Origin: Prevotella sp. P5-92
GTDB lineage: Bacteria > Bacteroidota > Bacteroidia > Bacteroidales > Bacteroidaceae
Length of the DNA stretch: 64,000 bases
Assembly (NCBI RefSeq): GCF_002251245.1
Contig: NZ_NPJG01000098.1
Location: forward strand, 1 to 64,000
Reading direction: 5' to 3'
Below the pieces are notes generated by a model. That model was given only the letters and a program-made list of their open reading frames with translations. It was not told the origin of the DNA and did no database searches. A program made the position numbers and the translations under genes. Positions 21,125 to 29,082 of the stretch are shown here, piece by piece; position 1 is the first letter of the stretch, and every line of letters starts with the position of its first letter.

Positions 21125-21568
21125 ATGGAAGTAAAGACAGTAGGAGTAGCTTGCGACCACGCAGGTTTTGCTTTAAAGAAATATGTGCTCCAGTACCTTG
21201 AAGAGCATGGTTATGCCTACAAGGACTTTGGAACATACAGCGACCTAAGCTGCGATTATCCCGACTTCGGCCATGCCTTGGGCGAAGCTATCGAGAGCGG
21301 CGAGGTTTATCCTGGCATTGCCGTTTGCGGTAGTGGCGAGGGTATCAGCATCACGCTCAACAAACATCAGGGTGTACGCGCCGGACTCGCTTGGATTCCA
21401 GAGATAGCTCATCTCTGCCGTCAGCACAACGATGCCAACGTACTGGTAATGCCAGGCCGTTTCATCGACAATAAGACAGCTGGAGCAATCATGGACGAGT
21501 TCTTCAAGACCACGTTTGAGGGCGGTCGTCATCAGCGTCGTGTTGAGAAGATACCAGTAAGCAACTAA
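21125..21568 (+). CDS. rpiB: Ribose-5-phosphate isomerase B
   Basis: The 147-aa RpiB/LacAB-family protein interconverts ribose-5-P and ribulose-5-P. Motifs include ACDHAGFALK at the N-terminus, the CDYPDFGHALGEAIESG segment, AVCGSGEGISITLNKHQGVRA and HNDANVLVMPGRFI. It starts one base after the transketolase stop, so the two are translationally coupled. It ends the pentose block before a strong terminator. Confidence 0.95.
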   Translation: MEVKTVGVACDHAGFALKKYVLQYLEEHGYAYKDFGTYSDLSCDYPDFGHALGEAIESGEVYPGIAVCGSGEGISITLNKHQGVRAGLAWIPEIAHLCRQHNDANVLVMPGRFIDNKTAGAIMDEFFKTTFEGGRHQRRVEKIPVSN

Positions 21569-21591
21569 CCACTTGCTTTCCCTTACACAAC

Positions 21592-21630
21592 TCCCCCGTT
21601 CCTAATAAGGTTCGGGGGATTTTTTTATTT
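21592..21630 (+). terminator. Rho-independent terminator after rpiB
   Basis: TCCCCCG pairs with CGGGGGA around a loop containing CCTAATAAGG, followed by TTTTTTTATTT. It ends the pentose operon. Confidence 0.93.
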
Positions 21631-21653
21631 CACAACAATCTCTTTGTTTCGTT

Positions 21654-21785
21654 ATGTTGTGGTGGTCAACCCTCAGAGGTGACAAGGAACGCATCTTCGA
21701 CGTAAGGACGGCAAGGCTCTATCAACTGAACATCTACACGCACAACAAATCATATCAGAACCCTTTCGCGCTCACTGACGGCTGA
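21654..21785 (+). pseudogene. Possible gene fragment (43 codons)
   Basis: An open frame of 43 codons contains dense coding-like text such as DVRTARLYQLNIYTHNKSYQ and NPFALTDG before its stop. It lacks a start region of its own right after the rpiB terminator. I read it as the 3-prime remnant of a longer gene, family not recognised. Confidence 0.3.
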
Positions 21786-21862
21786 AAATCCGAATGTGAG
21801 GGTTAACGACAGCATAAAGCCCCTGTTTTGATTAATTTCGCAGAAAAGTACAATATTCACTG

Positions 21863-22441
21863 CTATTTTTTGTCATTGCTTACCAAGTTCCAGATTATGC
21901 CGCCTTGCTGTCCGCAGACATAGTCAGTCACAGGCATTCCCAGATGGTAAAGGTTGTTAAGGTAGAGCTCTTGTTTGTCCACAAACTGACTACATTGAAA
22001 TGTATCGTTTTTTGAAAGCTTGCTGTTCACAGACTCCACTACCCTGAAAGTTGATTGTCCCTGATACTCCACGGTGACCACTCTGTCAGGTTTCCATACC
22101 AGCTTCACCAGGTCGCCAAATACGAGTGCTTCGCTCATCAACTTACGTTTAATTATACGAAAGCTCACGTTAGAATCATTCATACCCCCTTTCACGAAAT
22201 TGTCCCAACTGGCATATCCCACCATTTGTGCCAATGTGTCTAAAGTAAACTTGCTCTGTTTGCATTCCGTGTCCACATATCCCCATACTCTCTTAAGGGT
22301 GCTTGCCGATAGCGATTCACCGGTAAAACCCTCCACTTGTTTCGACAAAAAGTTGAAGTCTCGTGGTGTTTTAATACTTTTTCCCACCACAATTTCCACT
22401 TTTTCTTTTAGTCGTTGTATGTCTTCGTCTCGATATTCCAT
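21863..22441 (-). CDS. Hypothetical protein, possible DNA-binding N-terminus
   Basis: The 192-aa soluble protein has no recognised catalytic motif. The first 85 residues are helical, with LSKQVEGFTGESLSASTLKRVWGY and LDTLAQMVGYASWDNF. That layout looks like a helix-turn-helix-like module seen in many Bacteroidota hypothetical proteins. The rest is beta-rich (LVKLVWKPDRVVTVEYQG). It is a single gene facing the pentose operon, with a -7-like box upstream on its own strand. Function unknown. Confidence 0.65.
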   Translation of the reverse strand: MEYRDEDIQRLKEKVEIVVGKSIKTPRDFNFLSKQVEGFTGESLSASTLKRVWGYVDTECKQSKFTLDTLAQMVGYASWDNFVKGGMNDSNVSFRIIKRKLMSEALVFGDLVKLVWKPDRVVTVEYQGQSTFRVVESVNSKLSKNDTFQCSQFVDKQELYLNNLYHLGMPVTDYVCGQQGGIIWNLVSNDKK

Positions 22442-22474
22442 TTATTTTATTTGTTACTTCAGAGAAATCCGCTG

Positions 22475-22482
22475 CAAAGTTA
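22475..22482 (-). promoter_or_regulatory. -7 box for the minus-strand hypothetical gene
   Basis: On the minus strand this reads TAACTTTG, matching TAnnTTTG, 34 bases upstream of the start at 22441. Confidence 0.5.
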
Positions 22483-22549
22483 TTAATTTTTTTCCTCTTA
22501 TTCACGTTCTTCCCAAATTATTTTCACAAAGATATGCTATTTTGGCGTT

Positions 22550-22789
22550 TTAAGTAGTCTTACACCGACTTTGGTATAGAGTCACAGCGGAGGCAGAGTG
22601 GAGGCAGAGCCTACTTATGGTTGGGTTTTGAGGGCGTTTTTTCACAGTTTTTGTGTTGAAACATGGGTGTTTTTCCTTCCTTGTCTGATATGAATCCAGT
22701 AATAAAGCCCGTCTTCCTCCACTATTTCCCTCTATCTTGTCCAGTAGTGGTAAATAAATGGTTTTGTCTATAAATTTTACTTTTTTCAT
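22550..22789 (-). CDS. Doubtful small ORF (79 aa)
   Basis: The frame encodes a basic 79-aa peptide starting MKKVKFIDKTIYLPLLDKIE. The N-terminal 20 residues look protein-like, while the C-terminal half (SRLCLHSASAVTLYQSR) looks like translated non-coding DNA. It may be the start of a decayed gene. I do not recognise it. Confidence 0.2.
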   Translation of the reverse strand: MKKVKFIDKTIYLPLLDKIEGNSGGRRALLLDSYQTRKEKHPCFNTKTVKKRPQNPTISRLCLHSASAVTLYQSRCKTT

Positions 22790-22991
22790 TTCCCGCTCTG
22801 TGAATCACAGGGAGTGAATCACAGGGACAAGTTCATCGACCCGAAAGAGTGAACCGATGTACCTGACCCAATGCCCGATTTCTATATATTTGAAAAAACA
22901 ATGCTTTTAAAGCTAAAAAATTGCGTATTTCAGAAAAATAATGTATTTTTGCAGCAAAATTCAATTAAAAACGCAATTTATTATTTCGTAT

Positions 22992-23193
22992 ATGGTGATA
23001 GATAGTGTTGAAATTGGTGGCTTTGCCAATATCCATGACGTGAAGGTGGTGCTGAATGATGTCACAGCCTTAATTGCTCCTAACGGGAGAACATGATGCA
23101 CGAGCAAAGCCGCAAGGCGTCGAATGTCCAAAATGTGGCGCGCATGCAAATCCAGAAGACGGATTCTGCATGGAGTGTGGAGCTAAATTATAA
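22992..23193 (+). pseudogene. Chimeric gene scar: AAA-ATPase N-terminus plus zinc-ribbon C-terminus
   Basis: From the ATG at 22992, 34 codons read like the start of an AAA ATPase (SVEIGGFANIHDVKVVLNDV, then TALIAPN), stopping where the P-loop should follow (TGA at 23094). In another frame, from about 23098 to the TAA at 23193, a zinc ribbon is encoded (CPKCGAHANPEDGFCMECG). The two ends come from different frames and probably different genes, joined by deletion. A TATTTTTG box at 22944-22951 is upstream. Confidence 0.6.
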
Positions 23194-23264
23194 TATGGTG
23201 GTATGAGTGTTAATTATATTGCAAAAATGGTCTTGGAGAGACCGTAATAGATTGTTTTGAATCG

Positions 23265-23492
23265 ATGAAATCAAATGAAATCAGTTTATACAAAGTATCC
23301 AGTAAAGGTAAGTATGGCTATATAGACAAGACTGGCCGTTTAGTTATCCTTTGCAAGTATGATCTTGCCTTTAATTTCCACGATGGTTTGGCTTTAGTTA
23401 TAAAGTCTCGTAAATGCGGCTATATAGACAAGACTGGTCGTGAAGTGGCACCATTTATATATGACGACAAAATTGGTTCTTCTGCAATTTAG
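23265..23492 (+). pseudogene. Truncated WG-repeat protein
   Basis: The 75 codons encode one full and one partial WG repeat (YGYIDKTGRLVILCKYDLAF and CGYIDKTGREVAPFIYDD), similar to the intact WG protein at 30347. The frame runs into the left end of a MITE-like element. Without that insertion it would read only a few codons further (DDKIW, stop), so the gene was probably already short. Confidence 0.65.
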
Positions 23493-23847
23493 TTTAAGAA
23501 CACATGTTCAAGTATGAGTTTATTCTTCGACAGATTGATACGTCGATTATTATTACTATTGCGCAAAAATTAACATATTCGCACAATGGAAGGAATAAGA
23601 AAGCATCATCGTTCAGTTGTCAACTGAATACCCTATTCAGTTGACAACTGATTGCCCTATTCAGTTGACGACTGATTACCCTATTCAGTTGACGACTGAT
23701 TACCCTATTCAGTTGACGACTGATTACCCTATTCAGTTGACGACTGATTACCCTATTCAGTTAGCAACTGATTACCCTATTCAGTTAGCAACTGATTACC
23801 TGACTTATACTGGAACATGTGTTCTTAAACTAAATTGCAGAAGAACC
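23475..23847. mobile_element. MITE-like element, 373 bp, 35-bp TIRs and 8-bp target duplication
   Basis: The left end 23475-23509 and right end 23813-23847 are perfect 35-bp inverted repeats starting GGTTCTTCTGCAATTTAG. They are flanked on both sides by the 8-bp direct repeat ACAAAATT (23467-23474 and 23848-23855). The interior has no transposase, only a 24-bp tandem array. The GGTTCTT start and 8-bp duplication are compatible with ISL3-family ends; that family assignment is inference. Confidence 0.85.
23631..23798. repeat. 24-bp tandem array, 7 copies, inside the MITE-like element
   Basis: Seven consecutive 24-base units begin with CCCTATTCAGTT. The first unit carries the dyad CAGTTGACAACTG, later ones CAGTTGACGACTG or CAGTTAGCAACTG. 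A partial unit with CAGTTGTCAACTG precedes at about 23612. There are no spacers between units. Confidence 0.92.
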
Positions 23848-23880
23848 ACAAAATTTGGTAATAGTATCATCACCTTCATC

Positions 23881-23924
23881 AAAAAGCCATCCTGACCTCA
23901 ATGGGGTTGGGATGGCTTTTGTTC
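23881..23924 (+). terminator. Hairpin terminator
   Basis: AAAAGCCATCC pairs with GGATGGCTTTT around a short loop, followed by TTGTTCGTCTTTTC. It lies just after the MITE-like element and probably ended the WG-repeat gene. The 350 bases from here to 24273 hold no gene; a TAAATTTG box at 24194-24201 may serve the next operon. Confidence 0.75.
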
Positions 23925-24273
23925 GTCTTTTCTGGACAGCTCGCTTTGCAACAATAGAAAGATGTTAAAAAATATTATTTTTAATACCTTTTCATTGAAA
24001 TTTTTGTTATGAATGTCTATGTTAATATAGTGCCCTAAGCAGTGATTGGGCAATGGCATTATGGCGAAGAATGTTAGCGAGAAATCTGTTGAATAGACAT
24101 TTTTAACATGAAATAACGCTAAATATTCCCTATAATTAACATTTATGTGATACTTGAATCAATTTGAACCAAATCGATTTAGAAAATAATTCATAAATTT
24201 GCCCGCGAATCTGCGAATTGCTGTTTCAGCATCGCATGTATAAAAGGCAATAACAATAATAAAAACAATAATT

Positions 24274-25134
24274 ATGAAGGTAAAATTTACTATTTTGATT
24301 CTCTTGTCCCTTTTGTGCAATTCCATATACGCACAACTTTCAGAGAGGGATATTACAAACCTTGTAAACCGGACTAAGGATGATTATTCTCGAACAGGCA
24401 TGCTTGGACCGAAGACTTACAAGACCAATTCCGGATACCGTGTTTTGGTATTGGTGGTTAATACGGGAAAAACAAACCACAATGGCAAAATGCTGGCAGA
24501 ACGAGAGGCTATAGAATATTTAAGAGGTGCAGAGCAGGAAGCGAAATCTGTATTAGATATTAATAGTGACATGTCGTCTTCAAAGGAAAAATTGTCGGAA
24601 GAGATTATTCAGACTTCAAAAGGTCAAGTGAAGAACATCGAAACACTTTGCAAGATAAATGAAGAGGTCATAGCGTATTACCTTGTGATATCTAAGACAA
24701 ATGCAAATAAAGGATTGGCTGGATTAATGTCGATGGTTGTACCTGGTGCAGGTCAATTCTATAAAGGTTCAACAGCTAAAGGAGCAGTCTTTCTTGGATT
24801 GACAACTGCTGCTGCGGCTGGAGTCATCATTTGTGAGTCAACCCGTAGCCAATATAATGACAAATATAATAATGTCAACAACAACTTGCCGATGTATTCT
24901 TCTGAAGATGCAAATGCCTTGCTAAAGGAGTATAGCGACAAGAAGAAATCGTGGCGAACAGGTACATACATATGTATTGGAGCCGCAGGAGTGGTATATT
25001 TATGGAATGTGTTTGACGCATTCATATCCGAGGGCGCCCAGCGTCCAGTTTACAAGAAAGGTGGCAGAAGTCTTACTATTGCCCCAAAAGCGGGTATAGA
25101 TAATTTCGGTGTTTCATTAGCATACAAATTCTAA
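24274..25134 (+). CDS. Predicted envelope protein with duplicated-domain paralogue downstream
   Basis: The 286-aa protein has a signal peptide (LILLSLLCNSIYAQ). Residues 20-150 form a mixed alpha/beta region shared with the protein at 28243: both have LS-x-E-x-x-x-L, a Y-x-V-L-V segment, an ER-A repeat region and EEIIQ/DKIIQ..K...I. A hydrophobic segment follows at about 150-180 (GLMSMVVPGAGQFYKGSTAK), of the type found in DUF5683-like membrane proteins, and then a second one near 230. The C-terminus is beta-rich and ends in F. First gene of a four-gene envelope operon. Function unknown. Confidence 0.6.
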   Translation: MKVKFTILILLSLLCNSIYAQLSERDITNLVNRTKDDYSRTGMLGPKTYKTNSGYRVLVLVVNTGKTNHNGKMLAEREAIEYLRGAEQEAKSVLDINSDMSSSKEKLSEEIIQTSKGQVKNIETLCKINEEVIAYYLVISKTNANKGLAGLMSMVVPGAGQFYKGSTAKGAVFLGLTTAAAAGVIICESTRSQYNDKYNNVNNNLPMYSSEDANALLKEYSDKKKSWRTGTYICIGAAGVVYLWNVFDAFISEGAQRPVYKKGGRSLTIAPKAGIDNFGVSLAYKF

Positions 25135-25151
25135 AAACTAACATTATTAAT

Positions 25152-27293
25152 ATGAATATGAAGTACATAAACATTAAAAGCATTTTGGCGTTTCTGATAA
25201 CTCTTGTTACATTGACATTCGTGTCATGTGCCAAGGATTCTGATATTGAGGGAAATGTAAGTGTAACTGGAAGCATAAGCGGTGTTGTAAAAGACAATAC
25301 CGATGGACACTTGTTGGCAAACGTTAATGTAAGCATAACTCCCGATAATCAGTCGAAGATAACAGGTGACGATGGAGCTTTCAGTTTTAAGAGTCTAAAG
25401 TCGGGCTCTTATACTCTTACTTTCTCAAAAACGGGATATGAGGATATCTCAAGGACTGTTGAAGTGAAAACCGGACAGACTGTTGATGCTTCCACTATGA
25501 TGAAATCGAAGGGTGCATTTTCTCTATCTTCCAATACCTTGAATTTTGGTGACCTCAACAGCACGATGACGTTTATCATTTCAAACAATAGCGATACACA
25601 GACCACATTCTCTATAGGCAATGTTCCTGCATGGGCTTCATTCAGTACAACAAGCGGGACGATAAAAGCAGAAGGAACTACTACTGTATCGGTTGTCGTA
25701 AATAGGGATGCTGTGGAATATGGTGATTATACTCATAATGTTGTTATCTCATACAAAGGTAAGTCAGAAGGCGATGTGGTGCTGACATTAAGCATGTCGA
25801 AGGTGAAGCAGACCACTCCGAAGGTGTCAATTGCTGCCACTGCTACAGACGTAACGCAGAATAGCTTCAATATCGGTGGAAGCCTGATTGGGACTGGTGG
25901 GTCTGCCATTACGGCATACGGCCACTGTTGGAGCTTATCTCACAATCCTACAGTGAATGACACAAAGTCAGACAATGGAGGAACTCAGGCTATTTGCGAA
26001 TTCTCGTCTGCTGTAACCAACCTTGCAGTGGGCACTACATATTATGTAAGAGCTTATGCCACCAATGCCCTTGGTACATCATATAGTGACGAGGTGGCAG
26101 TAACTACCCAGGATGTAGCCAGCAATAAGTGGGACGGAAACATTGCTTCGGCATTCGAAGGTGGTAGCGGAACGGCTGCCGACCCCTATCAGATAACGAC
26201 TGGAGGTCAGCTTCTGCTGATAAAGGATTATTATGACAAGAACTTTGTGCTTGCCGCCAATATCGATCTGGATAATAAGAATTGGTTGCCAATTCCAGAT
26301 TTCACAGGAACGTTGGATGGCGCAGGATATACAATAAGAAACCTGCAGGTTAGTCGTACAGACGATGGACAGGGATTGTTTGCTAATATTAGTGGTAATG
26401 CTGTAGTAAAGAATCTCAATATAAAAGGTGTTTATATTAAGGCAGGAAGCAATGATTACATTGGTGCCTTGGCCGGAGTAATAAATGGCAAATCTATTTT
26501 GATTGAAAATATAAATGTCATATTGACCGAAAATTCTCTTATCTTGGGAAATGATGCCGTAGGCGGTATTGTAGGTGAAACTTGGAGTGGATATGGTAAA
26601 TTAGTAAGTTTAACCAATTGTCATGTTGAGTCAGTATCAACGGATTATACCATAAAAGGCAACAGCGCAGTTGGAGGAATCCTTGGTCATGCCAGAAATT
26701 CAGACTTAGCTACTCAAAAAATTGAAAAATCAACGGCTAAGGTGTCCGTGTATGGTGGTGACTATACGGGTGGAATTTTGGGCAATATGTCCGGATATGG
26801 TGCTATTTCATTCCAAATTTCGTCTTGTGGCTTTGACGGCAAAGTCTCTGGTGGCAATTGTGTTGGAGGAATTGCTGGACATTGTTTACAAATTGTAGCA
26901 TGTAAGGTTGATGCAGAGATTAGCGGAAAAGATCTCGTTGGTGGTATTTGCGGAGATATTTATAAAGATTTGGTAGCATGTTATTCTACAGGTTCATTGA
27001 CTTGTTCGTCCTCTAAAGTTTCTGGTATGGCAGGAAATCATGGCAAATCCGTATTGTCATACACCACAATGAGCCAAGGATTGTCTTCAGACTGTAAGGA
27101 TTGTGCTACAACCGCATCTAATGGTTCTGGAAGTAACACGGCTACAAACTGTACAAACATCACCGAGCATCTGAAGAGTTGTTATTCTGAATATGCTACT
27201 TATTGGGATTTCAACAATACTTGGACTTGGTCGGGCAAGGTAAATGGCAAAACAACAAATGTCTCTTGTCCAAGGTTGGCATGGGAAAAGTAA
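25152..27293 (+). CDS. Large surface lipoprotein: carboxypeptidase-regulatory, Ig-like, FN3-like and GLUG domains
   Basis: The 713-aa protein has a lipoprotein signal (LVTLTFVSC). A carboxypeptidase-regulatory-like domain spans about residues 35-115 (ISGVVKDNTDGHLLANVNVS). A BACON/Ig-like domain follows (about 120-215), then an FN3-like module (about 220-320) of the type common in Bacteroidota (AYGHCWSLSHNPTV, YYVRAYATNALG). The C-terminal half is a GLUG-type beta-helix (FTGTLDGAGYTIRNLQVS, NDAVGGIVGETWSG, NCVGGIAGHC). It is a probable surface adhesin or ligand-binding protein. It starts 17 bases after the previous gene. Confidence 0.7.
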   Translation: MNMKYINIKSILAFLITLVTLTFVSCAKDSDIEGNVSVTGSISGVVKDNTDGHLLANVNVSITPDNQSKITGDDGAFSFKSLKSGSYTLTFSKTGYEDISRTVEVKTGQTVDASTMMKSKGAFSLSSNTLNFGDLNSTMTFIISNNSDTQTTFSIGNVPAWASFSTTSGTIKAEGTTTVSVVVNRDAVEYGDYTHNVVISYKGKSEGDVVLTLSMSKVKQTTPKVSIAATATDVTQNSFNIGGSLIGTGGSAITAYGHCWSLSHNPTVNDTKSDNGGTQAICEFSSAVTNLAVGTTYYVRAYATNALGTSYSDEVAVTTQDVASNKWDGNIASAFEGGSGTAADPYQITTGGQLLLIKDYYDKNFVLAANIDLDNKNWLPIPDFTGTLDGAGYTIRNLQVSRTDDGQGLFANISGNAVVKNLNIKGVYIKAGSNDYIGALAGVINGKSILIENINVILTENSLILGNDAVGGIVGETWSGYGKLVSLTNCHVESVSTDYTIKGNSAVGGILGHARNSDLATQKIEKSTAKVSVYGGDYTGGILGNMSGYGAISFQISSCGFDGKVSGGNCVGGIAGHCLQIVACKVDAEISGKDLVGGICGDIYKDLVACYSTGSLTCSSSKVSGMAGNHGKSVLSYTTMSQGLSSDCKDCATTASNGSGSNTATNCTNITEHLKSCYSEYATYWDFNNTWTWSGKVNGKTTNVSCPRLAWEK

Positions 27294-27331
27294 AAAAGCA
27301 AATTAATTATTAACATAAAAAGATATTAATT

Positions 27332-28243
27332 ATGAAGAATTTAAAAAGAATATTGGTAGTCCTTGCAGTTATTGTTTCTGCAGGCAACGTTATGGCTCAG
27401 TCAAAAAAGGAGTTAGAACTTGAGAATGAAAATCTTAGATTGCAGCTTGAACTGATGAAGATGAAAGCTAATCAATCTAATAATGCTCAGCAACAGCAGT
27501 CTATTCAACAACCCGAAAATGCGTCGATAGATGGCCGTATAGTTCAAAAACTATCAAGACTTCAAGAACTTCAATTTAAAGATCCGAGGAAACTGAGAGC
27601 AGTTGGTGAAAGTTCTGACGAGGATGCTCAGGATGCAAGAAATTTCGCCGAACTTGAAGCAAGAGCCCAGCTTCAACGTACCATTGAGAATATGATTAAG
27701 GATGCATTAGATAGATATTCAAGAAAAACTCAAATGAATGGCGCAAAGAACAAACAATCAAAGAAAGAGCAAATTACTACATTGGTTTCAAAAAGAATTA
27801 ATAATGGATGTAAGATTATTGATTATGAAAAATATTATAATCCATCAACAGAAGAATATACTTATGAAGTTCTTGTAGAATATGACAAACAGGGGGTCAT
27901 CGGATTAATAGAAGAGCAGGATCAGACAATAATGCGCAATCGTGCCGAATTTGCGAAAACTATGCAAGAAGTTTTTGATGAGTATGAAATGGAGAAAACA
28001 GGCTCTACATACTCTATGCGTAAGGCAGCTGCGGAAAATGCTATGCAGCAAGATAATCTTGATCGACAGGCAAACCGGGATGCTCGGGTTCGTCAACAGG
28101 AGGCTGACAATGCTTACAGGAAGATGGAGTCGCAACAAAATTACAAGCTCAAGAGTCAGCAGCAACTAAATAATGTAGTTAAGGATCTTCAAGAGAAGAA
28201 TATTGACTATGAGATAATAAATGGCACAAACAATAATAGATAA
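27332..28243 (+). CDS. Secreted coiled-coil protein, LPP20-like core
   Basis: The 303-aa protein has a signal peptide (RILVVLAVIVSAGNVMAQ), then a coiled coil (ELELENENLRLQLELMKMK). A central domain (ELEARAQLQRTIENMIKDAL through YEVLVEYDKQG) resembles the LPP20 fold. The C-terminus is a second Q/R/N-rich helical region. The stop codon overlaps the next start (TAATG), implying translational coupling. The LPP20 resemblance is tentative. Confidence 0.55.
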   Translation: MKNLKRILVVLAVIVSAGNVMAQSKKELELENENLRLQLELMKMKANQSNNAQQQQSIQQPENASIDGRIVQKLSRLQELQFKDPRKLRAVGESSDEDAQDARNFAELEARAQLQRTIENMIKDALDRYSRKTQMNGAKNKQSKKEQITTLVSKRINNGCKIIDYEKYYNPSTEEYTYEVLVEYDKQGVIGLIEEQDQTIMRNRAEFAKTMQEVFDEYEMEKTGSTYSMRKAAAENAMQQDNLDRQANRDARVRQQEADNAYRKMESQQNYKLKSQQQLNNVVKDLQEKNIDYEIINGTNNNR

Positions 28244-28821
28244 TGATGAGAGGGTTATATAAACTGCTGGTGGCATTCGCAATGTTTGCCATCAGCACTG
28301 CAACTTACGCGCAACTATCCGACGGGGAAATGTTGGAGTTAATGAGTAAAGCTAAGTCTCATTATGAACTATCAACAATCGCAGAACCTAGAATATTCAA
28401 GTTGAATAAATACTACGTCTTGGTGGATTATGAGACTATGCGTTCTTCCATGAATAAAACAGCACAGGAACGTGCTGCAAAAATAAAAGCAACACGTTCT
28501 ATTGGTGAGTTTCTTAATGGTGCAAAAAACAAGTCACTGACTGTTTATGATGATGAGAATGACAGAACTACAGAAAAGGAAAGCAGAAAGACAGCTAACC
28601 ATGGTATGGATGATGATTTAGTTGAATCAGAACTTTCTTCTTCTTCGAGTTCATATAATTCATCCTTTACAACAGAGAAGTTTAGTGACAAGATAATACA
28701 GGAGGCCAAGTCAAAAGTAGAAAGAATTCAGTCGCTAATGAAGTTCAAAGGTCCAGAAGGAGAAACGGTATATTGCTATTTCCTGATGTTGTCTAAATCA
28801 AAGGCAAAGAAGAAATACTGA
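28243..28821 (+). CDS. Small envelope protein, paralogue of the operon's first gene
   Basis: The 192-aa protein has a signal peptide (LLVAFAMFAISTATYAQ). Its body aligns by eye with residues 20-150 of the protein at 24274: LSDGEMLELMSKAKSHY against LSERDITNLVNRTKDDY, and FSDKIIQEAKSKVERIQSL against LSEEIIQTSKGQVKNIETL. Both end in the same YYLVISK/YCYFLMLSKSK strand. It lacks the membrane segments of the first protein and has an S-rich insert (about residues 125-145). The two ends of the operon thus encode the same domain. Confidence 0.6.
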   Translation: MMRGLYKLLVAFAMFAISTATYAQLSDGEMLELMSKAKSHYELSTIAEPRIFKLNKYYVLVDYETMRSSMNKTAQERAAKIKATRSIGEFLNGAKNKSLTVYDDENDRTTEKESRKTANHGMDDDLVESELSSSSSSYNSSFTTEKFSDKIIQEAKSKVERIQSLMKFKGPEGETVYCYFLMLSKSKAKKKY

Positions 28822-28851
28822 CAATGCATCTTCTTTGCATATATTACAATA

Positions 28852-29043
28852 CACAATATTTCAAGAGTAGTTAATAAGGACGGTTCATTGACTGATTTCG
28901 AAATTACGAAGAGTATAGATCCATCTCTTGACAAGGGGGCTATAAGGGTTGTGAAATCTATGCCAAAATGGAATCTGGGAAGAAGGATGGGCAATTTGTA
29001 AATGTAAAAATTTGCAGTGCCTGTAACTTTCAGACTAAAATAG
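28852..29043 (+). pseudogene. TonB C-terminal domain relic
   Basis: About 60 codons read as a TonB C-terminal domain (RVVNKDGSLTDFEITKSIDP, then RVVKSMPKWN) but need two frameshifts. After KWN, the reading shifts to GKKDGQFVNVK, and then again to FAVPVTFRLK before the stop at 29041-29043. No start codon or membrane anchor is present. It is the decayed 3-prime end of a TonB-like gene. Confidence 0.75.
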
Positions 29044-29082
29044 TTTCTATATAAAATACCACCGAATAAAAATTGTTTGATT

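Noticed and set aside
23631..23798. 24-bp array as a CRISPR
   Set aside because: Units are directly adjacent with no spacers, and no cas genes are nearby. The same applies to 47861-48076, 40369-40484 and 229-344.
23475..23847. 35-bp inverted repeats as an invertible promoter switch
   Set aside because: An 8-bp direct duplication flanks the ends, which indicates transposition. No promoter facing a gene and no adjacent recombinase are visible.
23617..23895. Open frame encoding PIQLTTDY repeats
   Set aside because: It is the translation of the 24-bp tandem array; 24 is divisible by 3, so the frame stays open by chance. No start context or domain.
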